Of a stretch of DNA of 64,000 nt, positions 23,012 through 36,400 are shown one piece after another. The notes beneath the pieces were generated by a model. The model ran no database searches and had not been told where the DNA came from. It saw nothing but the letters and a program-made list of their open reading frames with translations. The position numbers were made by a program, and so were the translations under genes. This DNA is from Rhizophlyctis rosea (taxonomy: Eukaryota > Chytridiomycota > Chytridiomycetes > Rhizophlyctidales > Rhizophlyctidaceae), in NCBI GenBank assembly GCA_027596075.1, contig JADGJC010000119.1, positions 1 through 64,000 on the forward strand, given 5' to 3'. Position 1 is the first letter of the stretch, and every line of letters starts with the position of its first letter.

Positions 23012-24291
23012 TAAGGTGGACATGTGTCATAAGAACGGACATTGCCTGTCAAATTTTGGGTAAATTTTGCATATGGCTGGTATGACAGATTTATCAGGAT
23101 TCCGATCATTGATCGTCGCCTGCGCCACCCTTCACTACTTTTCATCTCAAGTCACACTTCAAACACCACCAGCGTCACAAGGATCGACCGACCTCCTAGC
23201 GCGGACAGGTTGCCAAAACAACAAAATGTGTGCTGTCGCATCTAATATACATCATTCGCCAGGATCTGGTCACATGTGTGAAGAGCACTGGGCGTTGAGC
23301 GTGCGGAAGGAGATGTGAGTCGAGGGACTGCGGTGAGGATTAGGTGATTGTACCCGCCTAATTCATGATGTAGCGAGGTTTTCAGTACGAGATATCCAAC
23401 ATGTCATTAGAGTCACGCCAATTGAGAGGGAAGTGGGATCGGAGGACCTGCAATGTATTCAAAAAATGTGTCAGCAGGCCTGCACAATTCCCAAACGCAA
23501 ATGAATGGATCCATAATCCAGACTATCCAGCTTTGCACACTTGTTCCGGGTGCTCACAGCTGGCAGGTGCCAGGCGCAAATGCGCCTTATTACAACACAT
23601 TTGTTGAAGTCTCATTCATCAGCACAATAATCATTTCTGAACAGCTATCGCGCAAAGGATGAGGTGGCGGTTTATTGACATTGTCTGGCCGAGACAGTGC
23701 GCCATGTGCTTCTGGTGGGAGATTTCGCATTGCTTTGCGATTGCAGAGTGGGGTCCCAATGGCCGTTATCTGACCAGCAATCGAATATTTTTTTTCGGGC
23801 ACCTCCGACTCCGGTGCGACGCGTGCGGCAGCCAAATAAAGGGCGGAGAGTGGGTCACAAAGGAAGCCTTCCGCGCACACTTGACGTTTCGCTTTCCAAA
23901 ATCGAAGGGGTGAATGGAACTGCCACCCATTTGGTTGACTTTCCAGAAATTCCAATCATTTGGCTAAAACGTCGCAAAGAATACAAGGCAGTGAAATGTG
24001 GCATCATGAGTCAGCCGTGCAGCAATTTATGGTTATGCAGTCAAAATCCACGATCGGAGTAATCGACAGAAGCGGCAGATAGGGCAGCATGTGCGTAATA
24101 TGCGGTGGGGTAGGAACGTTGTAGCGTTGACCAGTGCTGGCAGTGCATGCGACCTGTTCAGTGGATCCAAACAATCTCACTGCCATTGCATACCGATCAT
24201 CGTCCTGACAAGAAATATAAATAAAGGAAAGAGTTGAGAGGAAAGTCCTCCAACGCGCCTCTTGTCCTCCCCAACCATTCTAAGAACTACC
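23012..24291. other. Intergenic, promoter of the Cys-rich gene
   Basis: No coding sequence is supported. The right end has a strong TATA element (24216). Confidence 0.45.
24216..24225 (+). promoter_or_regulatory. TATA box of the Cys-rich secreted protein gene
   Basis: TATAAATAAA, 67 bases before the ATG at 24292. The match to the consensus is close. Confidence 0.6.
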
Positions 24292-24939
24292 ATGAAATTC
24301 ACTGCTTTCTTCGCCGCGGCCGCCTTGTTGCCTTCGGCTTTGGCCGCTCCCGCCGATGCTTGCACCCAGATCACCTGTCCTGAAATTATGTGCGCGCAAG
24401 GGTTGACTCGCACCATGGCTTCCGGTTCGTGTTGCCCTACTTGCGTTCCTATCACCACGGTTACTGCTCCCATCACCACTTTGCCCACACGAACTGTCAC
24501 TGCTACTACGACCGCTGCTTGCACCTCGATCTCGTGCCCTCAAATTCTGTGTGCGCAGGGGTTGACCCGCACCATGGCTCCCGGTTCCTGCTGCCCTTCT
24601 TGCGTTCCTACGACTACCGCAACCGCTCCCATCACCACTTTGCCTACCATACCTGCCACTACCGTCACGGCGCCCATTACTACCCTGCCCACTATTCCCC
24701 CAACCACCACCACCGCCACGGCTACTCAGTCCTGCATTCCCCATCCTCCTTGCGCTTACCCTCTCTGCAAGGTTGGCTACTACATGACGACTCTTCCGGG
24801 CGCCTGCTGCCCTACCTGCGTCCCCTGCACTAAGTACAAGTTTGCTTGCCCTATGTACATGTGTGCCCAGGGAATGGAGCTGGTTGCTGGTAGCTGCTGT
24901 CCCACCTGCAAGCCGCTCCCCACTGATGTCACTCTGTAA
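24292..24939 (+). CDS. Secreted Cys-rich repeat protein with Thr-rich linkers
   Basis: A single-exon gene of 215 residues. Residues 1-19 form a signal peptide (MKFTAFFAAAALLPSALAA). Four Cys modules follow, each about 28 residues with six cysteines in the order C, C, C, CC, C. Modules 1, 2 and 4 contain CAQG, and all end in GSCCPTC or a close variant. Modules are separated by linkers rich in Thr, Pro and Ala containing tandem TAPITTLPT units, likely to be O-mannosylated. The pattern recalls small VWC-like or antistasin-like disulfide modules. It is probably a cell-wall or extracellular protein. No membrane anchor or GPI signal is visible. Modules 1 and 2 are nearly identical, pointing to recent duplication. 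Confidence 0.8.
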   Translation: MKFTAFFAAAALLPSALAAPADACTQITCPEIMCAQGLTRTMASGSCCPTCVPITTVTAPITTLPTRTVTATTTAACTSISCPQILCAQGLTRTMAPGSCCPSCVPTTTATAPITTLPTIPATTVTAPITTLPTIPPTTTTATATQSCIPHPPCAYPLCKVGYYMTTLPGACCPTCVPCTKYKFACPMYMCAQGMELVAGSCCPTCKPLPTDVTL

Positions 24940-25665
24940 GCCTGCCTGATGGGACGAACTGCGGCAGAACCTTGTAGGTAGTTGAAGGAAGCACAAGTTG
25001 TGGAGGCTCTGGGCCTATAGTAGCTTATTGACTCTCGGATTTTGATTGCATTCATGTATAAGCTATGAGGCTGGTCCCCGCTTGAATCAATAACCATGTT
25101 TGTAAATTGTTCGGGAGTTGTATTCAAAATGAAGAGGCCAGTAGCGCATCATCGATGCAGGATTCATATGATACACAAAACAGATTGTTACCAATGTTAA
25201 GAGGAAAGTGAACATATTGCGCCTTTACATCAAGCCCTCAAAAGCACTTGCATTTGGCTAGATGTAGTTGTTGTAAAGCGTCCCGATTGCGTCGCTACAG
25301 TCATTCTCACTCTTGATGGTTTCTCATGCAAAAATATCCGGCCAAAGAAGGCTGTGAAAGAGAATCGAAGAGTTCGAAGGTTTGCCGTCGTGAACAGAAG
25401 GGCGGAGATGTCGGAGTTTGAGCGAGTCTCCGACCCTCCGAGCATTCTCTCCTCGCCGGCTGTGGCTTCCCCAGGATTTGTAATGAAGCTCCTCGGAATA
25501 TTGCTGATTAATTCACATCCCAGTGGGTATGCGAAAATGGTTCGCTTATCTGCCATCGCTCGTCTCCATTTAAACACTTGATACGAAAATATCATTGCAC
25601 ACTATCGGACAGGCCATCCTCAATTCTATCACCGTTCGTCTCCCATTCGCTCTACCAGTGTACCG
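24940..25665. other. Intergenic
   Basis: No gene is supported. It contains the 3' end of the Cys-rich gene and the promoter of the reductase. Confidence 0.45.
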
Positions 25666-26744
25666 ATGGCTATCAAACCACTCATTGTATTTGGCGGTGC
25701 CTCCTTGATGGATGGCAATCCGGAAGCAGCTCAAAAGTACCTGGATAGTTTGAAGCGGTTGAACATCAACCACATCGATACTGCTCGAGTGTACCTTGAA
25801 AGCGAGACTGTACTGGGCCAACTGCAAGCTGGCCAGAACTTCATCATCGACACGAAGGTTCCGGTAAGTCTCGGTCGGAAACGCCTATGTAGGTGATATG
25901 TATCTTATTGAGATCTTCCAGGGGTTCACGCCCAAGTCTCAGACGAGGGATGCTGTGTTCGAAGCGCAGAAACTCTCATTTGAGAAGCTTCATGTTGAAC
26001 AGGTTGGTGGTTGAAGAACCAAATCGTAGAGCATGTATGATGGCCCGACTGACTCTCCATGATCCCACATAGGTTGACGTCTACTACCTTCATGGTCCGG
26101 ACCCGGAAACTCCGATCGAAGAAACCCTTGCCGCCATCAACGACCTGTACAAAGCAGGCAAATTCAAGCGGTTTGGCCTCTCCAATTTCGACTCAACCCA
26201 GGTGGAACACATCTACGCATACTGCACCAAGGAGGGTTATGTGCCTCCCACCGTATACCAAGGCGGCTACAATGCGGTTTCGAGGCAGGTGGAGAAGGAT
26301 CTATTCCCTGTCCTGCGCAAATTCGGCATCGTCTTCTATGCATATGCTCCCATTGCCGGCGGATTTCTGAGTAAATCGGTGGAACAACTCACTGCGGGAG
26401 CTAGCGGGCGGTGGGACCCCAACTCCAAGGAGTGGGGTGTTTATCACGCTATATACAATCGACCCGAAATGATGAAGGGGTTGACGGAGTGGAACCCCAT
26501 TGCGCAGGAGGCTGGTATAGATAGGTCGGAGCTTGCTTATCGATTTATAGCTTATCACTCGTTGATTGATGCAGAGAAGGGTGATGCGCTCATTGTTGGT
26601 GCAAGCAGGGTGGGGCAGCTGGAGAAAACAATGCAATTCTTGGAGAAGGGGCCTTTGTCTTCGCATGTGGTGGACCGCATCGAGAAGGTTTGGGAGATCA
26701 TGAAGGATGTTCCCGAAGTTACGCTTGCGAGCTTGTTCAAGTGA
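25666..26744 (+). CDS. Aldo-keto reductase (AKR7-like)
   Basis: Exons 25666-25863, 25922-26002 and 26073-26744, all phase 0, give 316 residues, the normal family size. The barrel starts with LIVFGGASL. The catalytic tetrad can be read as Asp in HIDTARVY, Tyr in the same segment, Lys in IIDTKVP and His in YYLHGPDP. The strand FGLSNFDSTQV and the cofactor region ALIVGASRVGQLEKT, which binds the NADPH phosphate, are present. Subfamily AKR7 (aflatoxin aldehyde and succinic semialdehyde reductases) fits best because of the early Met-Asp-Gly loop and the HGPDP motif. Likely a cytosolic NADPH-dependent carbonyl reductase. The physiological substrate is unknown. Confidence 0.9.
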
Positions 26745-27320
26745 TAGTCACGGTTCTCGAAGGAAAAATATATGTAGCAAACTTCCCATTCGCAGCATTC
26801 TTTGACAACGTAGTTCTACCAGGATAGGTTTGGTGTATTTAGATGAACTGTAACGCTAATGCCTAACAGAGTAGCTTGTACCAAACTTGATAAACGCTTC
26901 AGCGACTGCAACCTCCTGGATTTCGTCATTTTGCGGGTACTGACCTCCATGCTGACCTGCTAGGCAGTCAAACAGAGATTGAGGATTTGAGACCACCTCT
27001 CACGACATCAGTTTTCGATGAGTTTGCACTGCCCAGATGCTGATGAACTCATTAGCAATGTTTGAATATTTTGCGAGATGGACACAAAACAAAAGCTGCT
27101 GGTGGACCCGTGGCGAGAGAGCAGCACAGTCACTCGGTGCTGCGCCGTTCTTCTGTGCCGGGCCAGAACTTCAGATTGGTTCGAGAGTCGAGACGCGGGC
27201 CTGTTTTCTTCACGAGGTTCCATCTTTCTCACTTCACCGCCATCTGATCTACAAACCGGAAGGCTCCCAAACCTCACACGGCATAGTTGCTGCACACGGC
27301 GGAAACGCGCTCTCGACACC
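26745..27320. other. Intergenic
   Basis: No gene is supported. It should contain the WDR6 promoter. Confidence 0.45.
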
Positions 27321-30300
27321 ATGATGAGTCCGTTGAAGTTGCAAAAGGGCCTCCACCTCGGACAAATTACCGCTCTGGCATTTGTCAGTGGGACCTTGTT
27401 GCTGGTTGGCACCGGCCCGTTCTTGAAACTGTATGACGTTTCTTCCGGAACACTATTGCACTCTACGCAGGCTTTCGACTCTGTGCGAGTTCACGCTATC
27501 CACTTGCGTATGTGCCATGGCCATTATTCGGTGACTTCTTGTTTTTGTTTACACAACATACCACAATAGGAGACTTTCCCTCCCATACCGATACAATACA
27601 GTCGGTAGTGTTCGCAATTTCTGGTGGCAAATTTCTCCGTGTTTTTCGATTGGATCTTGACAGGTCCGGACTTTTTATTGCTTCTCACAGCCTTGCAATC
27701 CGGTCCTCAATGAGATCGTCTTTCCAGATCCTCTAATTACAAAAGGTTTCACCTTCTGAGTTCCTTTCCCATCTTCCGAGACTGGATAAAGGATGTTCAC
27801 TGGATGCCCCCGAATGTAAGATGATGACGCAGAACTCCATTTAAACTGTTCTTTTTCGCTTACCCTGTCATAGGATGGTTCCGCTCCCTCGACAGAGTTA
27901 TGCATCGCATTTGCGCATAATTATGTAGAAGTGTGGGATCTCATGTCATTGAAGCGGTCACACCATCTGCAATGTGAAGAGCGATGCATATTGTAAGCTA
28001 CTTCACCAGCGAAGTCAGTCCTGCATGATGTCAATGCCAGTTCTCCAGATACTCGGCACGGTTTTTCGGCGCCACTCGGGAGGGTTTGATCGTCGCGTCT
28101 GGGACGGTCTTCAATGAAGTACTTCTATGGAATGTTTATGGCACCAACAATGATGGTGAAGGCGTAGTATGGAAAAGGTTGAAAGGGCACGAGGTTTGCA
28201 TACTTCGAAAGCGTTTGGGCAACTCGATGAGGAAGTAATCGGATGGCGTAGGGGGTTCTATTCAACATTCGGTTCAGCGAAGATGGCCGCCATCTAGCGT
28301 CGGCTTCCGATGATCGCACTGTGCGAATATGGGAGACTGACCGACTGGCAAAGTATGGATGGACAAAGCTATTGAACACCCTAGCATTCAATGATTGATG
28401 TTAAACCTGGCTTCTTTATATATGGCAGATCTCCCCCACTTGTCCTCCATGGCCACACAGCTCGGATATGGGACTGCAAATTGATAGGAAATCTGCTTTT
28501 GACTGTCGCGGAGGTAGTGGGGCCATGAACATCGTCACTCACATTTGCCACTTCAACCAATCATCCGCATAGGATGCCAGCTGTCGAGTATGGGACCGAT
28601 CAACAGGAGAATGTATTGCTTGTTGGGAAGGACACGACGGAAAGAATGTGTGGAACGTAGATGTGAACCCTGGACGTTCGATTGTGGTAGGTTACAAGTG
28701 TGACGTTCAACTTGAAATGATGAGTCTGATGCAGAGCCCAACAAAGGCGACAGGAGGTGGAGATTCAGGCATAAGACTTTGGAACTTGCAGTCCTTGGGA
28801 CGGAATCGCATAGGTTCGTTCCAATTGGGTGATGCATTGCAAGCTTCTCAATCTCATACATGATTGAAGAGCGAGATGAAGATATTCCACATCTACGTCT
28901 CGGCAATATCGGTTTGGTGAGTACGGGGCGTGGTCACCCAAATTTTCAGATCGCGGTAGTTCTGCTGACTAATGATTCTCATTCGTGCCAGCCTGGAGAA
29001 TATATCAAAGTTTTCTCTCTGATGGCCTTGAGATCCATTGTTGTCTGCACGAATCTTGGGTAAGGAAAGGACCTCGGTATATACTGGTACATCAGAAATC
29101 GGAAGGGCATGTGCTAATTCAGATACAGACGATTTTTCCATCGGACAAATCAGGATGATGCACCTTACACATTCTTCCATGAGGATATTGATTTTGGGAA
29201 ACAAACATGTTTAAGGTGTTTGAAGGAGCGAGATATTGCAGTCGCTGGCAGTATGGACGGGCATTTGGTGCTGCTTAGCTGTGCTAATGTGTTTAGGGTA
29301 AGGGTTGCGAAACCCAGTTGGTTGCCCACGATTTTTGAAAGATTGTTTGTGATTTAGCCAATCAAGTGGAAACCACATGCTGGCAAAATCAATGATGTCT
29401 TTCTGCGCCAGGCTGGGGATAATGGTATGTGGAATGTTTGCATTCCTATTGTTTCGCTGCGTAAGCTAAAATGCACATCGAAAGTACACCTGTTCTCGTT
29501 CGCGGGCGAAAAGGAGGAGCTATTCTGGTACCGCATTGGTTTCAATGGATCGGAGGTCTCACAATGATTTGCTATGGTGCAATCCAACTTCCTCAAATCT
29601 CACCAACTCCTCTTTCAGCCCATTGTGGAACACGTAGCGTTTTTAGTTCTTCCGCACCGGACAGTTGCTATGGATGTCGATCATTCTGCAGCTGAGGATG
29701 CCATTCTTGTGGCTTTCCGAAGTGGGGCTGTTGCTGTATATGATGGAACCATCGACGAGGCTCAAGTCACATCGATATCGGAAGTATCTGAACGGAAGCT
29801 TCATGCGTCGCTGGTTAGAAAACTAGTACATGCGAAAGACGCTGTCACGTCGGTAGTGATTGATGGGAATGCTTCGAGAGATGGGGAGATTGTGTTCTTG
29901 ACTACTGGACGGGATGGGAACTTTTGTCGGTTCGCGTTGCGGAGAGAGGGTGGGGAGAAGATGGAGGGAGGAAATGAGGGGAATGATGGCATGACTGTTG
30001 AAGGAGGTTGGAGGTTGGAGACCTTATTGCGATCGAGGATTACTAAGGGATGGTTGGAACAGGTATGATGTCCTGCACTTGGTGAAAGGAACACGATAAC
30101 GGTCTAATATCAGACTCTCTGCTGTATCGCAGGCGGTGGTAGTTGATGATACGTTACTACTGTGTGGGTTCTACAATAAGCGATTCTTTGTATATAACGA
30201 GACGAAGAAGTTTGAGGTACGAGATGAACGCATCAGGGGTCTTGTTTACAATGCCTGATGCTAATTTGGTGCAGATGTTTGCGGTGCATTGTGGCGGAGC

Positions 30301-32273
30301 ACATCGGAAGTGGGAGTTTCGGGCGGGAGATGCATCGTTGCGGAATTTCGCCTTTGGGTTTGTGCGGAGTTTGCAGGTTTGTTGTTGATGCTTTGGCAGT
30401 TTTCATTCGCAGATACCTCACCTTAAATGTGATTTGCAGATGCGGCTGGTATCTAGAGAAGGGGTAGAGCAGGATGGATTTGCGGACCCGAAGATACAAG
30501 TGAGTGTTGATGCAATTTCGAGAGACGTGCAATTGAGAATTGACTTCTTGGCCGGTCATAGGATAGTTTCCATGGAGTTGAGACTAGGGTCGTACGCTTC
30601 CTTGGTAAATATCAGATAGAAGAAAGGCAATGCGCCGACTTTGTTGCCTTACGTACGTGCTATACAGGTAAAACCGCTGCAGGATCGAGCCTCGTCGTCA
30701 CATCAGGCGAAGACGGGATTTTGAAGTTCCATGAATGTAAGTGAACTGGTCGTGGTTGAGCGGAACCAGTTGGCTCTTCATACTTGGGAACCGTACATTG
30801 ATGTTTGATCATGAAGGCAAACCAGCGGCCGGCGCACATAAAGTTTTAAGCGACGTAAAGAAGCATGTGTCGGTTGTGCGTGGGATGAGCGTTTCCAAGG
30901 GTGGTAAGTAAGCGGTTGAAACTACTTACACCACGAGGTACAAACTTTTCCTAATCTATTTTCATTAATAGTCTACGCCACGTACCTCTTCACCGCAGGG
31001 GCGCGGGAAGAAATGGCGTGTTGGATATTAGACACGGATGTTAGCGGCATACGTTGTTTGGAGGTTGCGTCTGCTCCTTTCCTGAGGTATGTATATGCCT
31101 GTGGTGGTATGTCAAGTAAACGTGAATGTTTACTAACAACATGTAAACAAATAAATAAAAGCTCCATCAAAGAGACGCGAATCATGGATGTCAGCGTGGT
31201 GCCGGTGCCGGGGAAGCCTGGATTGCACCTGGTCGGGACTGTTTGCTCAGATGCGTTTGTTCGGGTAAGTTTGATTGTTGTGGGGAATTGGATGAAATTG
31301 ATGGTGGGAATGTTGGTACTGACCCCATGGTTCTTGGCGCTCAGGTATGGAGTTTCTCGGAAGACAGTCGCAGGTTCCGGTTGTTGGGCGCTTCGAAATA
31401 CCACAATCGGTGCGTTTTGAAATGTCAGACGGTTGTGGTGCCTGGTGGCGAGGGACGACAAGGTGAGGCAAATGGTTTTGCAAATGTGATGCTTTATTTC
31501 ACAGCGTTTGCATAACCGCGACGCTGGCTAGCTGGTATATTGCTTGTGACGGCTGGAACGGATGGAAGAATAGCGGTGTGGGATTGCAATGGCTTGGCAG
31601 ATTCGGAGGAGGTGATGCAGTTGAAGGATCCGATCGTTGTGCATCGGGCGCATCAGTCTGGGGTCAACGGATTGCATGTTAGATTATGTAAGTTGTCTTG
31701 CGGATTGTCGTCGATGTAGGTTTACGTCGCTTACATTCATGTGGATGGGACAGATGGTGTGGATAAAATAGTGATTGCAAGTTGTGGAGATGACAATGCA
31801 GTTGGGGTTCTGCGGATCAAAGTAGCAGTGGATGCGATCGGCGCTTGCATCGTGAAAAGTTCAGCTTTTGGGACAGTGTTGTCTGCGCATTCATCGCCTG
31901 CTTCAGGTGAGTGTCGTTCATCTTAGTTATTTCTAAGGTCCAATGCATTCTGACATGTATTTTGAATAGCTGTGAGATGGGTTAGCGACGATACCTTTTT
32001 GAGCACATCGTTGGATCAACGACTGAATGCTTGGAGAGTATGTGATGGTGCTGCAGAAGGGGAGCTGCAAATGGAATTGGTGAAGAGTTACTTTGTGGAC
32101 ATTGCGGATATATCTGACATGGATGTGTCCGTTGATGGGTGAGTTTTGGCTGTTGTGAATTGTAAACTGGTGAAAAAGGAGCTGAACGATAGTGCCTGTT
32201 TGCTAGATCTGAGAGATTGCAAGTCGCCGTGGCAGGGTTTGGTATGGAGATTTTGGAATCTGTAGATGAGTAG
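27321..32273 (+). CDS. WDR6: WDR6/Rtt10-like WD40 protein
   Basis: A long many-exon gene, ATG at 27321 and TAG at 32271-32273. The N-terminus LGQITALAFVSGTLLLVGTG followed by a YDV strand matches the first blade of WDR6. Further blades are seen as FAISGGKFLRVFRLD, IRFSEDGRHLASASDDRTVR, SGIRLWNLQ, VTAGTDGRIAVWD and STSLDQRLNAWRV. The last segment, VDIADISDMDV and VAVAGFGMEIL, is the characteristic WDR6 ending. WDR6 (yeast Rtt10/Trm734) binds the FtsJ-type methyltransferase Trm7/FTSJ1 and directs 2'-O-methylation of tRNA anticodon position 34. I count at least fifteen exons but did not fix every boundary. The protein should be about 1,000 residues. Confidence 0.85.
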
Positions 32274-32627
32274 GTGTCGATTGGTAGGGTAGCTGTAGGA
32301 ATATAGGTAGTGTGATCTAGTAAATTATATATAAACATTATATATATAAAAACATTGGGAAAGCGGCACTCTCTGACGGCAATTGCGACATATTTGCAAA
32401 TTCGGAAGGCATCCGCGTTTGAACTCCGATTTTATGAGGCAGAGTCCACGCTGAGTTTGAGAATAATGTGCACATGTGTGCACATCAGAGCCAATACCTA
32501 ATAACATCAAACAAGTCCACGGGCAAGGCTTCCCATTCAGATGCTCCGATCGATGCGTGTGTCTTTCTGCAATCTTAATTTAATGTTGACTATGGTAGGA
32601 GTCTATACTATTTACATTGTACCCATA
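32274..32627. other. Short convergent intergenic stretch
   Basis: An AT-rich tract with repeated TATATATA sits at 32330-32350, probably the WDR6 3' end. No gene. Confidence 0.4.
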
Positions 32628-32951
32628 CTAGAAGCCCTTAGGGCGGATGTTCTTCGGCCCTTCCAACCCCCCATACTTGTGAACTTGCTTATGCCTGGGG
32701 TTCTCTTTGCAGATGACGCGGACCTTTCCCCGCCGTACTGCGAAGAAGCAGTGTTGACAGCGCAGTTTGAGCGCGACTTTGGTTCGATAGCCGGCTGTTT
32801 GTTGGAGTGATGAGGTGGGGAGGAGGGCGGATGCGGAGGCGGGTGAGGGTGTTCGTAGGGAGAAGCGGGAGAGGAGAGTTTGGGTGGGACGGGTGGCAAA
32901 AGATGTGAGTGTTGATAGGGGACGGAGAAGAGTGGATATCCGGGTGAACAT
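32628..32951 (-). CDS. RTC6: Mitochondrial ribosomal protein bL36m
   Basis: A single-exon gene of 107 residues. About 60 N-terminal residues rich in Ser, Thr, Arg and Leu form a mitochondrial presequence. The mature domain LKLRCQHCFFAVRRGKVRVI is followed by Cys and His in CKENPRHKQ, giving the C-x2-C-x12-C-x4-H zinc ribbon of bacterial L36. It belongs to the large mitochondrial subunit near the peptidyl-transferase region. Divergent to the XRN gene. Confidence 0.95.
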   Translation of the reverse strand: MFTRISTLLRPLSTLTSFATRPTQTLLSRFSLRTPSPASASALLPTSSLQQTAGYRTKVALKLRCQHCFFAVRRGKVRVICKENPRHKQVHKYGGLEGPKNIRPKGF

Positions 32952-33481
32952 GGCTACAGATGACTTTGGTGGGAGGGGTTTGTATGTTGAGGAAATTTGA
33001 CGAAGGGGCAGGCCGCAGAATGCTAAAAAAGACCCAGTAATTGGCGAGAAGATTGTGAGTCAAAAATAGAAGACCAGAGAGCGTGTAGGTGTATTTAAGG
33101 CTTACGTTGCTGGAGAAAGAGTCGGCCAATCCTTTTGTCCCTTTTCTTCTTATTGCTGTCTTCTCTTAGATCGGCGAGAATCGGTATGGTGAAGTTATAA
33201 TGCATAGTGCAGTAGTGCGATGCGATGGAATGTTTTGTTTATGATCAATCAGCTATGAAATCTACCGTGGCTTGTCATTGGTGATCAGCCGGTTGATATT
33301 CCTCGCGCAGGTGCTCGCGTCGGTCTTCTCTCCTTCTTAAAGTTCCCCCCATTCTCACCGAAGTTATTTTTAACACGCAACCAGCTTGTCCAGATGAGAG
33401 GCAGCTCCATAAAAGGAGCGACTGCTTCATAGGCAGGGCCCTACTTCTTCCCTTCTTGGCGTACAACCCAGAAAGATCAGC
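32952..33481. other. Divergent promoter region, bL36m / XRN
   Basis: No gene. It separates two minus/plus starts and should hold both promoters. Confidence 0.45.
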
Positions 33482-36400
33482 ATGGGCATACCGGGCATCG
33501 CGGCGTGGTTGAAGAAAAACTACCCAAGAGCTGTTTGGGAGTTGGAAGGCGGCAAGGCCTCCAGGAAGGGAGGACAGCAGTCTGCGTGAGTACAGTGTCG
33601 TTGTACTTGGGAAATGCGTATACTCAAGACCTTCTCAAATTGTAGTACCTACATCCCGCAGAAGTATCATAATGTGTATATTGATATGAACAGCATTTTG
33701 CACGTAGTCGGGCGGAGGGCGAACAGCGAGGAGCACGTTGTGAAGAAGCTTTTCCGAGTGAGTGGAAAATTCAATGCCGCAGGATGAGACTGCCTTGCCT
33801 AGTTGAACGTCAAACTGTTGAGTATTGACGTATGGGTCGCAGTCTTTAGACGACGTTATCAAGCGCCTTTTGGCTCCGGAACATCGAGTATACCTTGCCA
33901 TAGACGGACCGGCGCCTTTAGCGAAGCTGTATCTGCAGAAGCAAAGACGAGCTCTGGTACTTGATTATATCTTGATCCTTCATCTCACGGCAACTCATCA
34001 ATTGATGCAGATCAAGAAAAAGAAGAAGCAGGGCGCTTTTGATACGAGGAATTTCACTCCAGGAACGGAGTTCATGATCAAGTAATGATCATCGCTTCAT
34101 TAGAGCTTTTGGCTTTGTCAATACTGATACCTATGGACAGGTTGGATACCTTTTTATCATTCTACGCATGTCGATATCTGTCAATGAATACACGGCATGT
34201 CCCACGATTAGCATTCACCGTTTCCGGTGCAAATGTCGCCGGAGAAGGAGAGGTAATGATAGCGTGGCTGCAATTGTATTCAATCATGATTGGATGCTCA
34301 AATACAAATTCCTAGTTGAAGATCATCCACCATATCCGCACACGTCAGCCGAAAATCGACTCGCATACAACTGCGATCATCGGTTCTGATGGCGACATTG
34401 TCCTACAAACCCTTCTATCGCGAGCAACAAACACCCATATCATCAATTACGACGCCAGTACTGTCTTCTCTCCCGAGACCATGCTGGAAAGCATAAACGC
34501 ACGATTTCCGGCGCGAGATGCTTACAAAATAAGCAGAGATTGGGCGTGTTTGGTGCTATTGCGAGGAAGTGACTGTATGTTTCGACTGTCATGTAAACTC
34601 ATTCCTCCATATCGACAACCTGACATGGCTCACTTTCAGATTTGCCAAAACTACCGCACACGACATTGAATAGACTGTGGTCCGCATATTTGCGCATCGT
34701 TAGCAATCGGCCGGACGATTATTTGATGCTTGATACCCCGAATGGGAATTTGCAATTCGATCTGGATCTTTTGGGAACGATTTTGGGAGGCGTGCAATGG
34801 CGGGACCCGGCAACTTGGGAGCGGATGCGTAGGGAGGAGGAGCGGAGAGGTGATAGACGATTTCATGATGATGACGACGATGATGGCGATGATGAAGATG
34901 AGGAAGAAGCAGAGGACGAGGAAGACGACAAGATGGATCTAGAGGCGAGCAGCAGTGATGATGAGAGCGAGGAGGATTTGGAGGACGAGGATGACGACAG
35001 CGGCGACAGCGGTAACAGCGCGGATATGGAGCGGGATGATGAGTTAGAAGATACACCTCCGGTTCAGGAAACTGAAGTCAGTAATGAAATAATTATCATG
35101 GACGAGGAAGATGATGAGGAGATCATAGTCTTTGAACCGGCCGTACGCCGTCTAGCTACTATATCCTCAACGTCGTCGAATTCCGGCACATCAACACCAG
35201 CATCTCCCGCACCATTTGCAACACCTATGCCTGCTACCTCCGCCCCATCCCCTTCTGCGTCTCCGAACTCGACATTAGATAAGACCGCCGAATACCTATC
35301 CGGCATTCTATGGATCTTGCACATGTACCAAACGGGCACTCCGTCCACTTATGCCTATCACTACCCGTCGGGACGTGGACCGTCTCGTGTTGATGTCCTT
35401 CAACATATTCGTGCAGTGGAGGAAGGGAGTAAGCCAGTGCCGGCTTGTCCACAACCTGTGGGGAGTGTTACGCTTGTTGATGGGGATGCTATCCATCCGT
35501 TAGTTTGTGCGGCTGTGGTGAGTGGAAATCACGAAGTGAATGTTTCCTGAGCCGTCGACAAGCTGAATGCTAATGTATCTCCGCTCAAAGCTACTAGGAA
35601 AGGAAGGCAAGCATCTTATTGGAGAACGGTTTCATGTTTTGGTTGATCATTACGAAGCGACTGGAGCGCATATTTCCGGTAAGATTTCGCAAGCGTGTCC
35701 CTGTTCCCTCAGTCTCTTGGTCCTTGTGGAGTTCATTTGCTATTTTCTTCTTTGTGTTGGTAACGGTACTGACGAGAACATGTTTCGCGCTCCAGTGCCA
35801 GACCATGCTTACCTGACACAACTCATGAGCGCCATGAACCCGCAGGATGCATCATCCCTGCTAACCCAAACCGTCACGTTCAGAAATATCCCACCGAGGA
35901 ATGAAGAGCAGGTGCCTCGGTGGAACATGTATATGCCGCAGTCGCCTGAGGGGTGGTCATTTGAGTTTCGGAGAATGTTTGTGAGGGAGGTTGGGGATGG
36001 GCAAGGCGGTGGGCGTGGCGGTGGAGGTGCTCATCGTGGTGGGGCCGCTGGCTACAATGGCGGGAGAGATGCCACTTCTTGGAGAGATCGAAGAGGTGGG
36101 AGTAGTGGTGCTGGAGGTTTTGGGCCGTTACGAGGTCGTGGGAGGGGAAGCTACGGTGCCGATGGGACAATCTATGAATCACACCAACACGGTGGAAGTG
36201 GGTCAACATATGCTCCAAGACATACCCAGTATCAGAATGGGCCACATACGGGTGGACAGAGGGTTGCGTCATATTCTTCTTCTGCTGCGGAGCATCAGCA
36301 ACATGAAGGTGGGAATCGGAATAGTGGGAAGGCTAGGTCACCGTATCGGCAAACGCATGGTCGTGGCGCTGCGGACCCGTATCGGTATCCGCGGAGTGAG

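Noticed and set aside
24280..24996. 238-codon minus-strand open frame
   Set aside because: It is exactly antisense to the Cys-rich secreted gene. Gly/Ser/Arg content comes from its Pro/Thr/Ala codons.
32612..33129. Other frames over the bL36m gene
   Set aside because: The zinc-ribbon frame is the real one. The others lack any conserved block.
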